This document shows positions 27,926 through 37,065 of a stretch of DNA of 64,000 bases, one piece after another. Each line of letters begins with the position of its first letter. The stretch's first letter is position 1. The DNA is from RHLJ01 sp040222455. GTDB taxonomy: Bacteria; Bacteroidota; Rhodothermia; Balneolales; Balneolaceae. The stretch lies in contig JAVKDD010000015.1 in assembly GCA_040222455.1 (NCBI GenBank), forward strand, positions 1 to 64,000, written 5' to 3'. The notes under the pieces were generated by a model. It was not told the origin of the DNA. It saw only the letters and a program-made list of their open reading frames with translations, and did not search any database. A program made the translations under genes and the position numbers.

Positions 27926-27942
27926 TTGGTATGATTATTGGA
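27926..27942 (+). promoter_or_regulatory. sigma-54 promoter, copy D
   Basis: TTGGTATGATTATTGGA, with GG at 27928 and GG at 27940. It differs from copy B at two positions. It is 44 nt upstream of the ATG of permease 6. Confidence 0.8.
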
Positions 27943-27986
27943 ATAGTATTCTAATAGTTCCAATCATAAGCTAGTTGCTAAATCCA

Positions 27987-30431
27987 ATGTTAAAAAACTA
28001 CATCAAAATTGCTTATCGAAATATTGTAAAAGATAAGTATTACTCGGTTATCAACTTTATCGGGTTAAGTATTGGTTTATCATTCTTTGGTCTATTAATC
28101 GTTTTTCTAAACCATGAGTTTAACTACGATACTTCTTATTCTAATTCAGACCGTATTTACCGTACCATTTTAACATCGAATAATGAAAATATTGAAAGTG
28201 AAACCGCACAGTTGCCTCTCCCTTTTTCTGATGTAGTTACAAATGAAATTGACGGGATTGAATTTGTTTCAAAAGTATATGATATCCCTCAGCAACTTAT
28301 TGAAACATATACTTACCGTGGAAGATTGGATGATATGGTAGCTTCTGATGCCTCATTCCTTAAGATTTTTGATTTAAATATATTAACTGGTAATGCTACC
28401 AATCCTCTTGAAAACCAGATGAGTATTGTACTTACCAAACAAACAGCATTACGCTTTTTTGGTGATATAAATCCAGTAGGAAAAACCATAAATATTGAGT
28501 CTTATGGTTTGTTCAATGTTACTGCCGTACTTGATAAGATTCCAGAAAATTCAAGTTTTCGATTTAGTGCAGTTATGAATGCAAATATTGACCAATATCT
28601 GGAAAATTTCGGTGGTCCAGATTGGTTTCGAACTTATTATACAAGTTGGAATGGCAGTGTAGCCCACAATTATCTCAAATTAAATGAAGGTGTTGATCCA
28701 GAATATATAGCCTCTCAGATTAAAGTTTTAACTGACAATTATTACCCAAACTCTGATATTGAAAGAACCTTCAGTTTGCAACCTATTACTGATCTTCACT
28801 TTAACTCTTCAAATATTCGTTCTGGAATTGATGAAATAAATGGTACTCCTGGAAGTATTCAGTATGTGTACATATTTACTGCGATAGCCATTCTAATCCT
28901 ATTAATTGCTTGCATAAATTACATGAATTTATCTTCTGCACGATCTATTAAACGTACAGCTGAAATTGGTTTAAGAAGTGTATTTGGAGCACAGCGAATA
29001 CAATTGGTTATTCTATTCCTTACCCAGTCTTTGATGATTGCATTATTGTCATTACTCCCATCAATTGGATTGCTTCAAATAATGATACCTTATTTCGAAT
29101 CCATTACGGGCTTCGAACTTAGCCTCTCTTTAAATGATTTAGTTCGAGTAGGATTTTTTGCACTGCCTTCAATTTTACTAATTGGTTTGGTTTCGGGTTT
29201 TTATCCTGCTTTTGTACTTACGAAAACAGAACTCTCAAATACAGTAAAACAAAATTCATCAGGTTCAGTACAGAGTTCATTTTTCCGTAAAAGTTTAGTG
29301 ATAGGTCAATTTTCTTTAACCTATGTAATTATTGTTGTTACACTAATCGCAGGTAAGCAATTAGGCTTTATTTTTGATAAAGAGCTTGGGTTTGAAAAAG
29401 AACATGTTGTTGTGATGGAGATAAATGATGGACGACTTCGTAATTTTATTCCAGACCTAAAAAATGAAATCTCAAAAAATGATCATGTAGTAGGTATTGC
29501 AGGGTTAACAAGAATGATAAGTGGATATCGTGAGCCTGATTTAGTAGAAGTAATCAAGCAACATAGTTCAGGTGAGAATATCCCAACTCCTTTTTATGGA
29601 TTTGACGAAGATGTAGTTCCTTTAATGGAAATTGAAGTAGTTCAAGGAAGAAACTTTATTAAAGATGGGGGTGAATCTCTAAATGCTAATTCGATATTGA
29701 TTAATGAATCTGCCGCTTTAGAATTTTTCGGAAATAGCTCACCTATCAATCAACCATTAGTATTGGGAAACGATGAGCAATTAGAAGTAACCGTAGTTGG
29801 TGTTGTTAAAGATTTCCATTACCGATCTCTTCATGAAAATATCGAACCTTTGATTATTGGATACATCAATAATCCTTTTGTTGGAATAGATGATTTTGCA
29901 ATTCGATTAACTGGAGACAAAATTCCAGAAACTATTGCTGAAATTGAAACAATAGTAGGGCAATTTATTGAACTAGATGAAGAAGTGGGCCTAGAATATG
30001 AATTTCTTGATTCCATGATAAACACCTACTACAAAATTGATACTATCTACAAAAAACTGTTTCTGATAGGTTCTTGGATTACCATACTACTTTCAGTTGT
30101 TGGACTTATTGGACTAACAGCTTTTTATGCTGAAATGCGTACCAAAGAGTTTGGCATTAGAAAAGTATTGGGAGCTTCGTTAAAAGACTTGGTGTCTATT
30201 CAATCATCTTTTTTTATCAAGCTTATCTTAATATCTATTTTTGTAGGCGCTCCATTGTCTTATTTAGTATCAATACAATGGTTACAGAATTTCTCTTATC
30301 AAGTACACTTTAGTTTTACCCTATTCATTCTTGCTGGAATCAGTACCGTACTTATTTCATTTATACCTATTTGTATAATTGCTTTTAGAACCGCTTTACA
30401 AAATCCTATCTCCCAACTTAGAACTGAATAA
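27987..30431 (+). CDS. FtsX/MacB-type ABC permease 6 (divergent)
   Basis: 814 aa from the ATG of MLKNYIKIAYRN; an in-frame TTG 12 nt upstream is less likely. It has the same eight-TM duplicated layout but is the outlier of the set. The first core reads 'AEIGLRSVFGAQRIQLVILFLTQS', losing the conserved RK and the G-E-S/A of its paralogs. The second is 'KEFGIRKVLGASLKDLVSI'. The C-terminus is 'ALQNPISQLRTE' instead of NPVxSLKxE. The first half may have lost ATPase coupling or changed partner. It is the first gene of operon D. Confidence 0.9.
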   Translation: MLKNYIKIAYRNIVKDKYYSVINFIGLSIGLSFFGLLIVFLNHEFNYDTSYSNSDRIYRTILTSNNENIESETAQLPLPFSDVVTNEIDGIEFVSKVYDIPQQLIETYTYRGRLDDMVASDASFLKIFDLNILTGNATNPLENQMSIVLTKQTALRFFGDINPVGKTINIESYGLFNVTAVLDKIPENSSFRFSAVMNANIDQYLENFGGPDWFRTYYTSWNGSVAHNYLKLNEGVDPEYIASQIKVLTDNYYPNSDIERTFSLQPITDLHFNSSNIRSGIDEINGTPGSIQYVYIFTAIAILILLIACINYMNLSSARSIKRTAEIGLRSVFGAQRIQLVILFLTQSLMIALLSLLPSIGLLQIMIPYFESITGFELSLSLNDLVRVGFFALPSILLIGLVSGFYPAFVLTKTELSNTVKQNSSGSVQSSFFRKSLVIGQFSLTYVIIVVTLIAGKQLGFIFDKELGFEKEHVVVMEINDGRLRNFIPDLKNEISKNDHVVGIAGLTRMISGYREPDLVEVIKQHSSGENIPTPFYGFDEDVVPLMEIEVVQGRNFIKDGGESLNANSILINESAALEFFGNSSPINQPLVLGNDEQLEVTVVGVVKDFHYRSLHENIEPLIIGYINNPFVGIDDFAIRLTGDKIPETIAEIETIVGQFIELDEEVGLEYEFLDSMINTYYKIDTIYKKLFLIGSWITILLSVVGLIGLTAFYAEMRTKEFGIRKVLGASLKDLVSIQSSFFIKLILISIFVGAPLSYLVSIQWLQNFSYQVHFSFTLFILAGISTVLISFIPICIIAFRTALQNPISQLRTE

Positions 30432-30440
30432 TCTGTACAA

Positions 30441-32900
30441 ATGCTTAAAAATTATATAAAAATTGCGTTCAGAAATCTATTCAAAAATAAGACCTATTCA
30501 GGTATCAATATTTTTGGGTTATCAATAGGTGTAGCGTGCTGTTTCATGATTTTGTTATACCTAACCAATGAGTTTAGTTATGATAAATTCCATGAAAACT
30601 CTGATAGAATTTATCGAGCTTGGGTACATGAGGATTATGGCGATGGAAGCATTTACTGGAATACAGTAACTCCTCTTCGCCTTAAAGATACTATAGAAGA
30701 AAATATACCAGAAGCAGAAAGTATTGCACGTATATATGTATTTAACGATTTAGTAAAAGTGGAAGAGACGTCAGAAGGCTTCTCAGAGCCAATTCAGCTT
30801 GTTGATCCCGAGTTTTTCACCATGTTCGATTTCAAACTTTTAAAAGGAAGTCCTGAATCCGTTTTCTCTCAAACTTCAAATGTAGTACTCTCTCCTGCTT
30901 CAGCAGAACGCTTTTTTGGGAGCTCAGATGTAATTGGCAAGACTTTACTTATAACAATTAATGATCAATTGGAACCATTCACCGTTTCTGGGATTATTGA
31001 AAACTACCCAACAAATTCTAGTATTGAATATGAACTATTGATCCCTCTTGAAAATGGAAGAAAGTTTTTTAGTGACCGTGCCTATACCAGTTGGTTCTCA
31101 GTAATTGCAGAAACCTATGTCCAGCTAAGTGAAGAAAGTGAACTTGCATCAACTAAAGCAAAATTAATCGCAATGATGCAGGGAATATTTGGCGAAGAAG
31201 AATGGAATAGAAGCAATTATACAATTAATCTTCAGCCTATTACTGATATCCGCCTAAATCCTAGTGTACCTTTGGGAATTGCTGCTGTGACCGATCCTAC
31301 TTATTTATACATCCTTGCTGGAATTGCCATACTTGTATTATTGATTGCATGTGTGAACTTTATGACACTTTCCATAAGTCGCTCTACAAGTAGAGCTAAA
31401 GAAGTTGGAATTCGAAAAACGATTGGGGCTGAACGTGCTAATTTAACGTATCAATTCTGGGGCGAGGCTTTGCTAATGACCATCATTGCTTTGTCGTTTG
31501 GATTACTAATATCAGAGCTATTTCTCCCTTATTTCAATCACCTTGCAGGAACTTCATTATCACTTAGTTTTTCACGAAGAACAGTTGTCCTTTTTGTAGG
31601 ATTGGCTTCTTTTATAAGCTTAGTTGCAGGTATTTATCCCGCAGTTATTTTATCCGGTTTTAAACCTGTAGAAGTTTTGAAGGGTAAAGTTAATCTTAAA
31701 GGTGATAAAAGTTTTTTTAGAACTGGAATGGTGGTATTTCAGTTTACGCTATCCATATTTTTGATTGGCAGTACCCTCATTATTACCGATCAATTAGATT
31801 TCATGCGATCAAAAGATTTAGGTTATCAAAAAGATCATGTAATAATTCTGCAAGTTGATGACAATGCGGATCAGGATACTGGGTTTATAGGATTAATGGA
31901 GCGCGCTTCTAACAGAACAGAGCTTCTTAAATCACAACTGGCTTCTAATCCCAATGTAGAGTCTGTTTCTTACTCTTTGTATACGCCCGCACAAAGTAGA
32001 TGGATTTCTGCTGATTACAGAGATACAGGTGAAAAATTGCACGCCTTTAACATTAATTTTATTGACGAAACCTATCCCGAAATAATGAATCTAAAGTTCC
32101 TTCAAGGAAGAAGTTTTTCTAAGGAAATAACTACCGACGCAAGTCAGGGAATTATCGTTAATCAAGCTTTTGCTGATGACCATGGCTGGACCGACCCTTT
32201 AAACGCCCAACTCCTGAGCCCTGACTTCATAGATCATGAAATAATTGGCGTGGTAGAGAATTTTAATTATCAATCGTTAAGAACTGAAGTCCAACCATTA
32301 GCAATGGTTACAAACCCAAGAATATTTTTCTCCGGTATTGATAACATTGATATATCATCTGCATCACCCAGAATTTCTCTAAAAATTAAAGGTGAAAATA
32401 TTCCTTCCACTCTATCATCATTAGAATCAGCCTGGGATAACATAAGTCCTGGTGAGCCTTTTAATATCACCTTTCTTGATCAAGCTGTTGATAGCCAATA
32501 TAGACAGGAAGAGCGCTTAAGTAAGATTGTAACTTTCGGATCTACTTTTGCAATTATTATTGCTTGTTTAGGATTATTCGGATTAGCCTCCCTACTTGTA
32601 GTTCGCAAAACAAAAGAAATCGGTGTTCGAAAAGTTCTTGGTGCTTCGTCAAATGGAATTGTGATACTTATAAATAAAGAGTTTACCAAACTACTTGTTC
32701 TATCATTTGTGTTAGCTGTTCCCCTCACATGGTACACCATGAGTTTATGGCTGAAAGACTTCGCTTTTCAAACCGAAATTAGTATCTGGACTTTTATAAT
32801 CTCAGGCTCTTTGAGCTTACTTATTGCATGGATTGCTGTTGGGTATCAATCTTATAAAGCAAGCACAATAAATCCCGTTGAAAGTTTAAAAGGAGAATAA
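30441..32900 (+). CDS. FtsX/MacB-type ABC permease 7
   Basis: 819 aa, with cores 'KEVGIRKTIGAERANLTYQFWGEAL' and 'KEIGVRKVLGASSNGIVIL', ending 'TINPVESLKGE'. It starts 9 nt after the permease 6 stop, so the two are translationally close. Its first 40 nt are almost the same as the start of permease 2, which offers a tract for recombination between paralogs. The gap of 58 nt to the next small gene shows no promoter motif I trust. Confidence 0.92.
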   Translation: MLKNYIKIAFRNLFKNKTYSGINIFGLSIGVACCFMILLYLTNEFSYDKFHENSDRIYRAWVHEDYGDGSIYWNTVTPLRLKDTIEENIPEAESIARIYVFNDLVKVEETSEGFSEPIQLVDPEFFTMFDFKLLKGSPESVFSQTSNVVLSPASAERFFGSSDVIGKTLLITINDQLEPFTVSGIIENYPTNSSIEYELLIPLENGRKFFSDRAYTSWFSVIAETYVQLSEESELASTKAKLIAMMQGIFGEEEWNRSNYTINLQPITDIRLNPSVPLGIAAVTDPTYLYILAGIAILVLLIACVNFMTLSISRSTSRAKEVGIRKTIGAERANLTYQFWGEALLMTIIALSFGLLISELFLPYFNHLAGTSLSLSFSRRTVVLFVGLASFISLVAGIYPAVILSGFKPVEVLKGKVNLKGDKSFFRTGMVVFQFTLSIFLIGSTLIITDQLDFMRSKDLGYQKDHVIILQVDDNADQDTGFIGLMERASNRTELLKSQLASNPNVESVSYSLYTPAQSRWISADYRDTGEKLHAFNINFIDETYPEIMNLKFLQGRSFSKEITTDASQGIIVNQAFADDHGWTDPLNAQLLSPDFIDHEIIGVVENFNYQSLRTEVQPLAMVTNPRIFFSGIDNIDISSASPRISLKIKGENIPSTLSSLESAWDNISPGEPFNITFLDQAVDSQYRQEERLSKIVTFGSTFAIIIACLGLFGLASLLVVRKTKEIGVRKVLGASSNGIVILINKEFTKLLVLSFVLAVPLTWYTMSLWLKDFAFQTEISIWTFIISGSLSLLIAWIAVGYQSYKASTINPVESLKGE

Positions 32901-32958
32901 ACTTTTTCAAAGCTAAGCAGAACCATATCTGTATGACCAAATAATCACTTATCCTATT

Positions 32959-33402
32959 ATGAAAAATATACTCTTATTTATTTCACTCTTAATATTTTCT
33001 CAACTTTCTATAAAAGCACAAACCAATGATTCCGATTTGGTTAGACAAGCCGGACTCAATTATATAGAAGGATTTTATGAAGGAGACACCCTTAAACTAA
33101 AAAATGGAATCAGTTCAGAATTATTCAAATTTGGATACTGGAAGGGAGAAGACGGCAATTTTGGAGGCGACCAAATGACATACAAACAAGCAATCGATTA
33201 CTCAAAAGGTGTTCTAGAAAATGAACGCTTTGTTAGTTCAGCTGCACCAAAAAAAGTAGAAATATTTGATGTTCAAGAACATATAGCCGCAATTAAAATT
33301 ACTGCTTGGTGGGGCATTGATTATGCACTTTTATCTAGGAAAGAAGGTGTCTGGAAAATAGAACAGGTATTATGGCAAGGACCTATTCGTACCATTAAGT
33401 AG
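32959..33402 (+). CDS. secreted NTF2-like (lumazine-binding-type) protein
   Basis: 147 aa. A signal peptide (about 1-20, 'MKNILLFISLLIFSQLSIKAQ') leads to a small alpha+beta cone fold typical of Lumazine_bd_2/SnoaL-like proteins: helix 'DSDLVRQAGLNYIEGFYEGD', then strands ending 'IAAIKITAWWGIDYALLSRKEGVWKIEQVLWQG'. These proteins are periplasmic and mostly of unknown function. It sits inside operon D between permeases 7 and 8 (20-nt gap downstream), so it may be an accessory ligand-binding factor for the exporters. That role is inference. Confidence 0.78.
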   Translation: MKNILLFISLLIFSQLSIKAQTNDSDLVRQAGLNYIEGFYEGDTLKLKNGISSELFKFGYWKGEDGNFGGDQMTYKQAIDYSKGVLENERFVSSAAPKKVEIFDVQEHIAAIKITAWWGIDYALLSRKEGVWKIEQVLWQGPIRTIK

Positions 33403-33422
33403 TAACCATCTAAGAGATCATT

Positions 33423-35795
33423 ATGCTTAAAAACTATATCAAAATTGCCTTTAGAAATCTATTAAAACATAAGAGTTACTCTCTTATTAACATTCTAGGT
33501 TTAAGCTTAGGAATTGGTTCTATGCTACTTATTTTTTTGTTTTCGATAAATGAACTTAGGTATGATAGATTTCATAAAAATGCGGAACAGATTTATCAAG
33601 TATACAAGCAAAGAGTAACTCCAAATGGCATTCAGGATGCAATGGATCTTTGGACACCAATGAAGGATGAGTTGGTTTCAACATATTCGGGAATCGAGAA
33701 AGCTACTAGAATTTATTCAGGAAATGCTTGGGTCGAAGTTGGTAACGAAACTTTTGAAGAACATATAACTTACACAGATCACGAGCTTTTCGAGATTTTT
33801 TCGTTTCCACTTTCTGAAGGTGATAATGCTAAACCACTAACTAATGAATCATCGATAGTTATTTCGAATGAAATGGCAAAAAGATTTTTTGGTAATGAGA
33901 ATCCCATTGGAAAGATTTTAACCCTAGACTTTGAATCCGATTATATAGTAAGTGGTATTCTGGAAGAGATTCCCCACAATTCTACAATACAGCTTGATCT
34001 AGTGGTTTTATTGAGTAGTGACCCCAATTATTCTGAATACCAAAATAACTGGGGTTCTTCGTTTTTGGAGATTTTTGTACAGCTAAGTCCCAACACGAAC
34101 CCACAAGATATTGAGGTGCAGTTTCCAGATTTTATTAAACGAATTTGGAATGAAGAGGTAGCCGCTAGAACCAACTTTAAACTTCTTTCTCTAACAGAAT
34201 TACACAACTATTCAACAAACAGTAATCAGATTGTATTTATTTTATTTGGTATAGCAATTTCAATTATCATTATTGCTGTCATAAACTTCGTAAACCTAGC
34301 CACTGCACGATCTTTGGAGCGAGCAAAAGAAGTTGGAATTCGAAAAACATTGGGCGCCACAAAAAGTCAGCTTGTAAAACAGTTTTTGGGTGAGTCTGTT
34401 ATTCTAAGCCTATTTGCGTTAGCTCTTGGCTACGTTTTAGTCGAAACGGTACTCCCATTCTTTAACCAGGCTTTAAATACCGAACTTTCTTCCTCTATAA
34501 TTTTTACTACTTATAACTTAGTACCTCTTTTGTTATTTACTTTTGTGATTGGTTTAATGGCAGGAATATTCCCCGCTTTTTTCTTATCAAAATTTAAATC
34601 ATCTGAGACTTTAAAAGGAGCACTAAAGAATAAGCCAGGGGGTATTTTTTTCAGAAAAGCCCTTGTTATCACACAATTTGGAATTACTACGTTTATCTTA
34701 TTTGGAACATTTGTGATCTGGAATCAGCTACAATATTTAAAAAAAGCGGATTTAGGATTTGAAAAAGCAGGTATTATTGTTGTTGAAACTGGACTTCGGG
34801 ATTTTGCAGATCCTGAAGCGGCGGCGATAAGAATCTCAACGTTTAAGAATGACTTAAATAACCTTGTTTCTGTTCATAATTTAAGTTCGTCTGTAAGTTC
34901 CCCAGGGCAATGGAATAACTCATTTACTTTTGCAATACCTCAAAACTGGTCACACGATCAACCCGCCCGTGTTAGATTTACTTATGTGGATGATGCTTTC
35001 TTTGAAACCTATAGCATTAACTTTCTCGAGGGAACCAACTTTCTAAATACAGTTGACTCTGTTCAATTCGACAAAGTAATAGTGAATGAAGCAGCTATAA
35101 AAAACTTTGGCTGGGAAACTGGTTTAAACAAAACCATTCAGCTTGGAAGAGATAGATTTGCTGATGTAATTGGTGTTGTTGACGATTACAATTATGAATC
35201 TCTTGTCACCGAAGTAGCTCCCGTACTTCACTATTACCGATCTTCAGAAAATGGAGTTCACCGTAACCTAAGTGTGAAAATAAATGCAGCTGATATCCCC
35301 TCAACGTTGGGTGCGATTCAAGAGCGCTGGGAGACTTACTTTCCAGATAGAGAATTGAGTTACTCCTTTGTAGATCAGACTTTTGAACAGTTATATGAAA
35401 ACCAAGATCGACTTGCTTATGTTTCTGGTTCCTTTACAATTATAATTGTTCTAATTTCTTGTCTAGGTTTATTTGCACTTACATCCTTACTTGTTATTCA
35501 AAGAACCAAAGAAATTGGGATTCGAAAAACCCTAGGCGCAAATGTAATAAGTATTGTGAGATTAATCGGGCTCGACTTCCTATCACTTGTAGGTTTAGGA
35601 TTTCTTATTGCTAGTCCATTAGCTTGGTTTTTCATGAATTCTTGGCTCCAAGATTTTGCATATAAAATTGACTTAAATTTAACTATTATACTATTATGCG
35701 GTACTGTTTTGTTTATTTTAACCGTGCTAAGCATAAGCTATCATACCATAAAAACTTCATTGCAGAACCCAGTCGAAAGTTTAAAAAGTGAATAA
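33423..35795 (+). CDS. FtsX/MacB-type ABC permease 8
   Basis: 790 aa, with cores 'KEVGIRKTLGATKSQLVKQFLGESV' and 'KEIGIRKTLGANVISIVRL', ending 'LQNPVESLKSE'. Eight TMs in the duplicated layout. It is immediately followed (1-nt gap) by the second ATPase, so these two are the most likely dedicated pair within the array. Confidence 0.92.
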   Translation: MLKNYIKIAFRNLLKHKSYSLINILGLSLGIGSMLLIFLFSINELRYDRFHKNAEQIYQVYKQRVTPNGIQDAMDLWTPMKDELVSTYSGIEKATRIYSGNAWVEVGNETFEEHITYTDHELFEIFSFPLSEGDNAKPLTNESSIVISNEMAKRFFGNENPIGKILTLDFESDYIVSGILEEIPHNSTIQLDLVVLLSSDPNYSEYQNNWGSSFLEIFVQLSPNTNPQDIEVQFPDFIKRIWNEEVAARTNFKLLSLTELHNYSTNSNQIVFILFGIAISIIIIAVINFVNLATARSLERAKEVGIRKTLGATKSQLVKQFLGESVILSLFALALGYVLVETVLPFFNQALNTELSSSIIFTTYNLVPLLLFTFVIGLMAGIFPAFFLSKFKSSETLKGALKNKPGGIFFRKALVITQFGITTFILFGTFVIWNQLQYLKKADLGFEKAGIIVVETGLRDFADPEAAAIRISTFKNDLNNLVSVHNLSSSVSSPGQWNNSFTFAIPQNWSHDQPARVRFTYVDDAFFETYSINFLEGTNFLNTVDSVQFDKVIVNEAAIKNFGWETGLNKTIQLGRDRFADVIGVVDDYNYESLVTEVAPVLHYYRSSENGVHRNLSVKINAADIPSTLGAIQERWETYFPDRELSYSFVDQTFEQLYENQDRLAYVSGSFTIIIVLISCLGLFALTSLLVIQRTKEIGIRKTLGANVISIVRLIGLDFLSLVGLGFLIASPLAWFFMNSWLQDFAYKIDLNLTIILLCGTVLFILTVLSISYHTIKTSLQNPVESLKSE

Positions 35796-35796
35796 T

Positions 35797-36480
35797 ATGA
35801 TCCGACTAAAAAACATTGACAAATATCTAGACAAAAAGTTCCAACGTACTTTTATACTTAAAGACATTGATTTAGAATTAGCACAAGGTGAGTTCGCTTC
35901 TATTATGGGACCTAGTGGAGCTGGAAAATCTACGCTATTGAATATTCTTGGTTTTCTTGATGATGCAAACAGTGGCGAATACCACTTCTTTGATGAACCT
36001 GTACATAACCTTTCTGAGAAACAAAAATCCCAGTACCATAAATCTCATATTGGGTTTGTATTCCAAGCTTATCATTTGATTGATGAATTAACTGTTTATG
36101 AAAACATTGAAATGCCTCTTCTTTACCGAAAGGTAAAAGGCAGTGAACGAAAAGGAATGGTAGCTGAGGTTTTGGATCGATTTAATATGGTCGCTAAAAA
36201 AGACTTATTTCCGCATCAACTTTCTGGTGGGCAACAACAACTTGTTGGCGTAGCTCGAGCATTAATTGGAAATCCGAAGCTTATTTTAGCTGATGAGCCA
36301 ACAGGTAACCTGCATTCCGATCAAGCAGCGGAAATCATGGAGCTATTTCAAAATCTTAATAATGAAGGAGTGACCATTGTTCAAGTAACTCATTCCGAAA
36401 AAATGGCTTCCTATGGGAATAAAATTATAAGGATGCAGGATGGAATGTTACTTGAAAACTTTCCACATTTGGCAGATTAG
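35797..36480 (+). CDS. MacB/LolD-type ABC transporter ATPase 2 (altered D-loop)
   Basis: About 227 aa from the ATG of MIRLKNID (TAATATG, 1 nt after the permease 8 stop; a GTG 9 nt earlier is possible). Walker A is GPSGAGKST, the Q-loop region 'GFVFQAYHLIDELTVYENIEMPL', Walker B 'LILADEPTGN' and the switch His 'QVTHSEKM' are intact. Two positions differ from ATPase 1: the signature continues 'LSGGQQQLVGVARA' (usual R replaced by L), and the D-loop reads NLHSD where NLDS is the rule. It may hydrolyse ATP differently or work as a heterodimer with ATPase 1; that is inference. Confidence 0.92.
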   Translation: MIRLKNIDKYLDKKFQRTFILKDIDLELAQGEFASIMGPSGAGKSTLLNILGFLDDANSGEYHFFDEPVHNLSEKQKSQYHKSHIGFVFQAYHLIDELTVYENIEMPLLYRKVKGSERKGMVAEVLDRFNMVAKKDLFPHQLSGGQQQLVGVARALIGNPKLILADEPTGNLHSDQAAEIMELFQNLNNEGVTIVQVTHSEKMASYGNKIIRMQDGMLLENFPHLAD

Positions 36481-36493
36481 CCTAATCTACAAA

Positions 36494-36618
36494 GTCATTG
36501 CGAGGAGTAACTCTCTGAACTATGAAACTTAATTTGATTCGACGCAGCAATCTCTAGCTTAAATAACAAGATTGCCACAGGATTTACTCACCTTGCTCGT
36601 TGAATCCTTCGCAATGAC
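36494..36618. repeat. MITE-like palindromic repeat
   Basis: Terminal inverted repeats GTCATTGCGAGGA (36494-36506) and TCCTTCGCAATGAC (36605-36618) enclose an inner inverted repeat GCAATC (36547-36552) / GATTGC (36570-36575). This pattern, with CATTGCGAGG ends and GCAATCTC inside, is a recurrent dispersed palindrome in several bacterial genomes. It fills the gap between convergent ATPase 2 and rnhA and may also act as a bidirectional terminator. Confidence 0.7.
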
Positions 36619-36621
36619 TAA

Positions 36622-37065
36622 CTAAAACTTCTTACTTTCTGTTACTGCAAGCTGATCAACACGTTCATTTAGTTCTAGCCCCGAATGACCTTTAACTTTG
36701 ATCCAACTTACCTTATGTCCGTTCATAGCTGATAGCATTGCTTCCCAAAGCTCTTTATTTTCAACGGGTTTCTTATCTGCTTTACGCCAGTTTTTCTTTT
36801 GCCAATTTTCAATCCAACCTTTAGTCATCGCATTTATAATGAGCGCACTATCACTATGAATTTTTACATGGCAAGGTTTTTTCATGGCTTTTAAAGCTTC
36901 AATAACAGCCATCATTTCCATTCGATTATTTGTCGTGTGAGCCTCTCCACCTGAAAGTTCTTTTTCTTTTCCTTTAAAAATCAAAATAGCCCCCCAACCA
37001 CCTGGTCCTGGATTCCCCGAACAGGCACCATCGGTATAAACAATTACTTCAGGTAAATTAGACAT
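36622..37065 (-). CDS. rnhA: ribonuclease HI
   Basis: 147 aa, full length for RNase HI. The catalytic set is visible: D12 in 'YTDGACSGNPGPGGWG', E50 in 'TTNNRMEMMAVIEAL', D72 in 'HSDSALII' and D137 in 'LNERVDQLA', with H127 in the 'KVKGHSG' loop. It degrades the RNA strand of RNA-DNA hybrids in the cytoplasm. Its start overlaps the end of pyrF by 8 nt, so the two are one operon. Confidence 0.96.
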   Translation of the reverse strand: MSNLPEVIVYTDGACSGNPGPGGWGAILIFKGKEKELSGGEAHTTNNRMEMMAVIEALKAMKKPCHVKIHSDSALIINAMTKGWIENWQKKNWRKADKKPVENKELWEAMLSAMNGHKVSWIKVKGHSGLELNERVDQLAVTESKKF

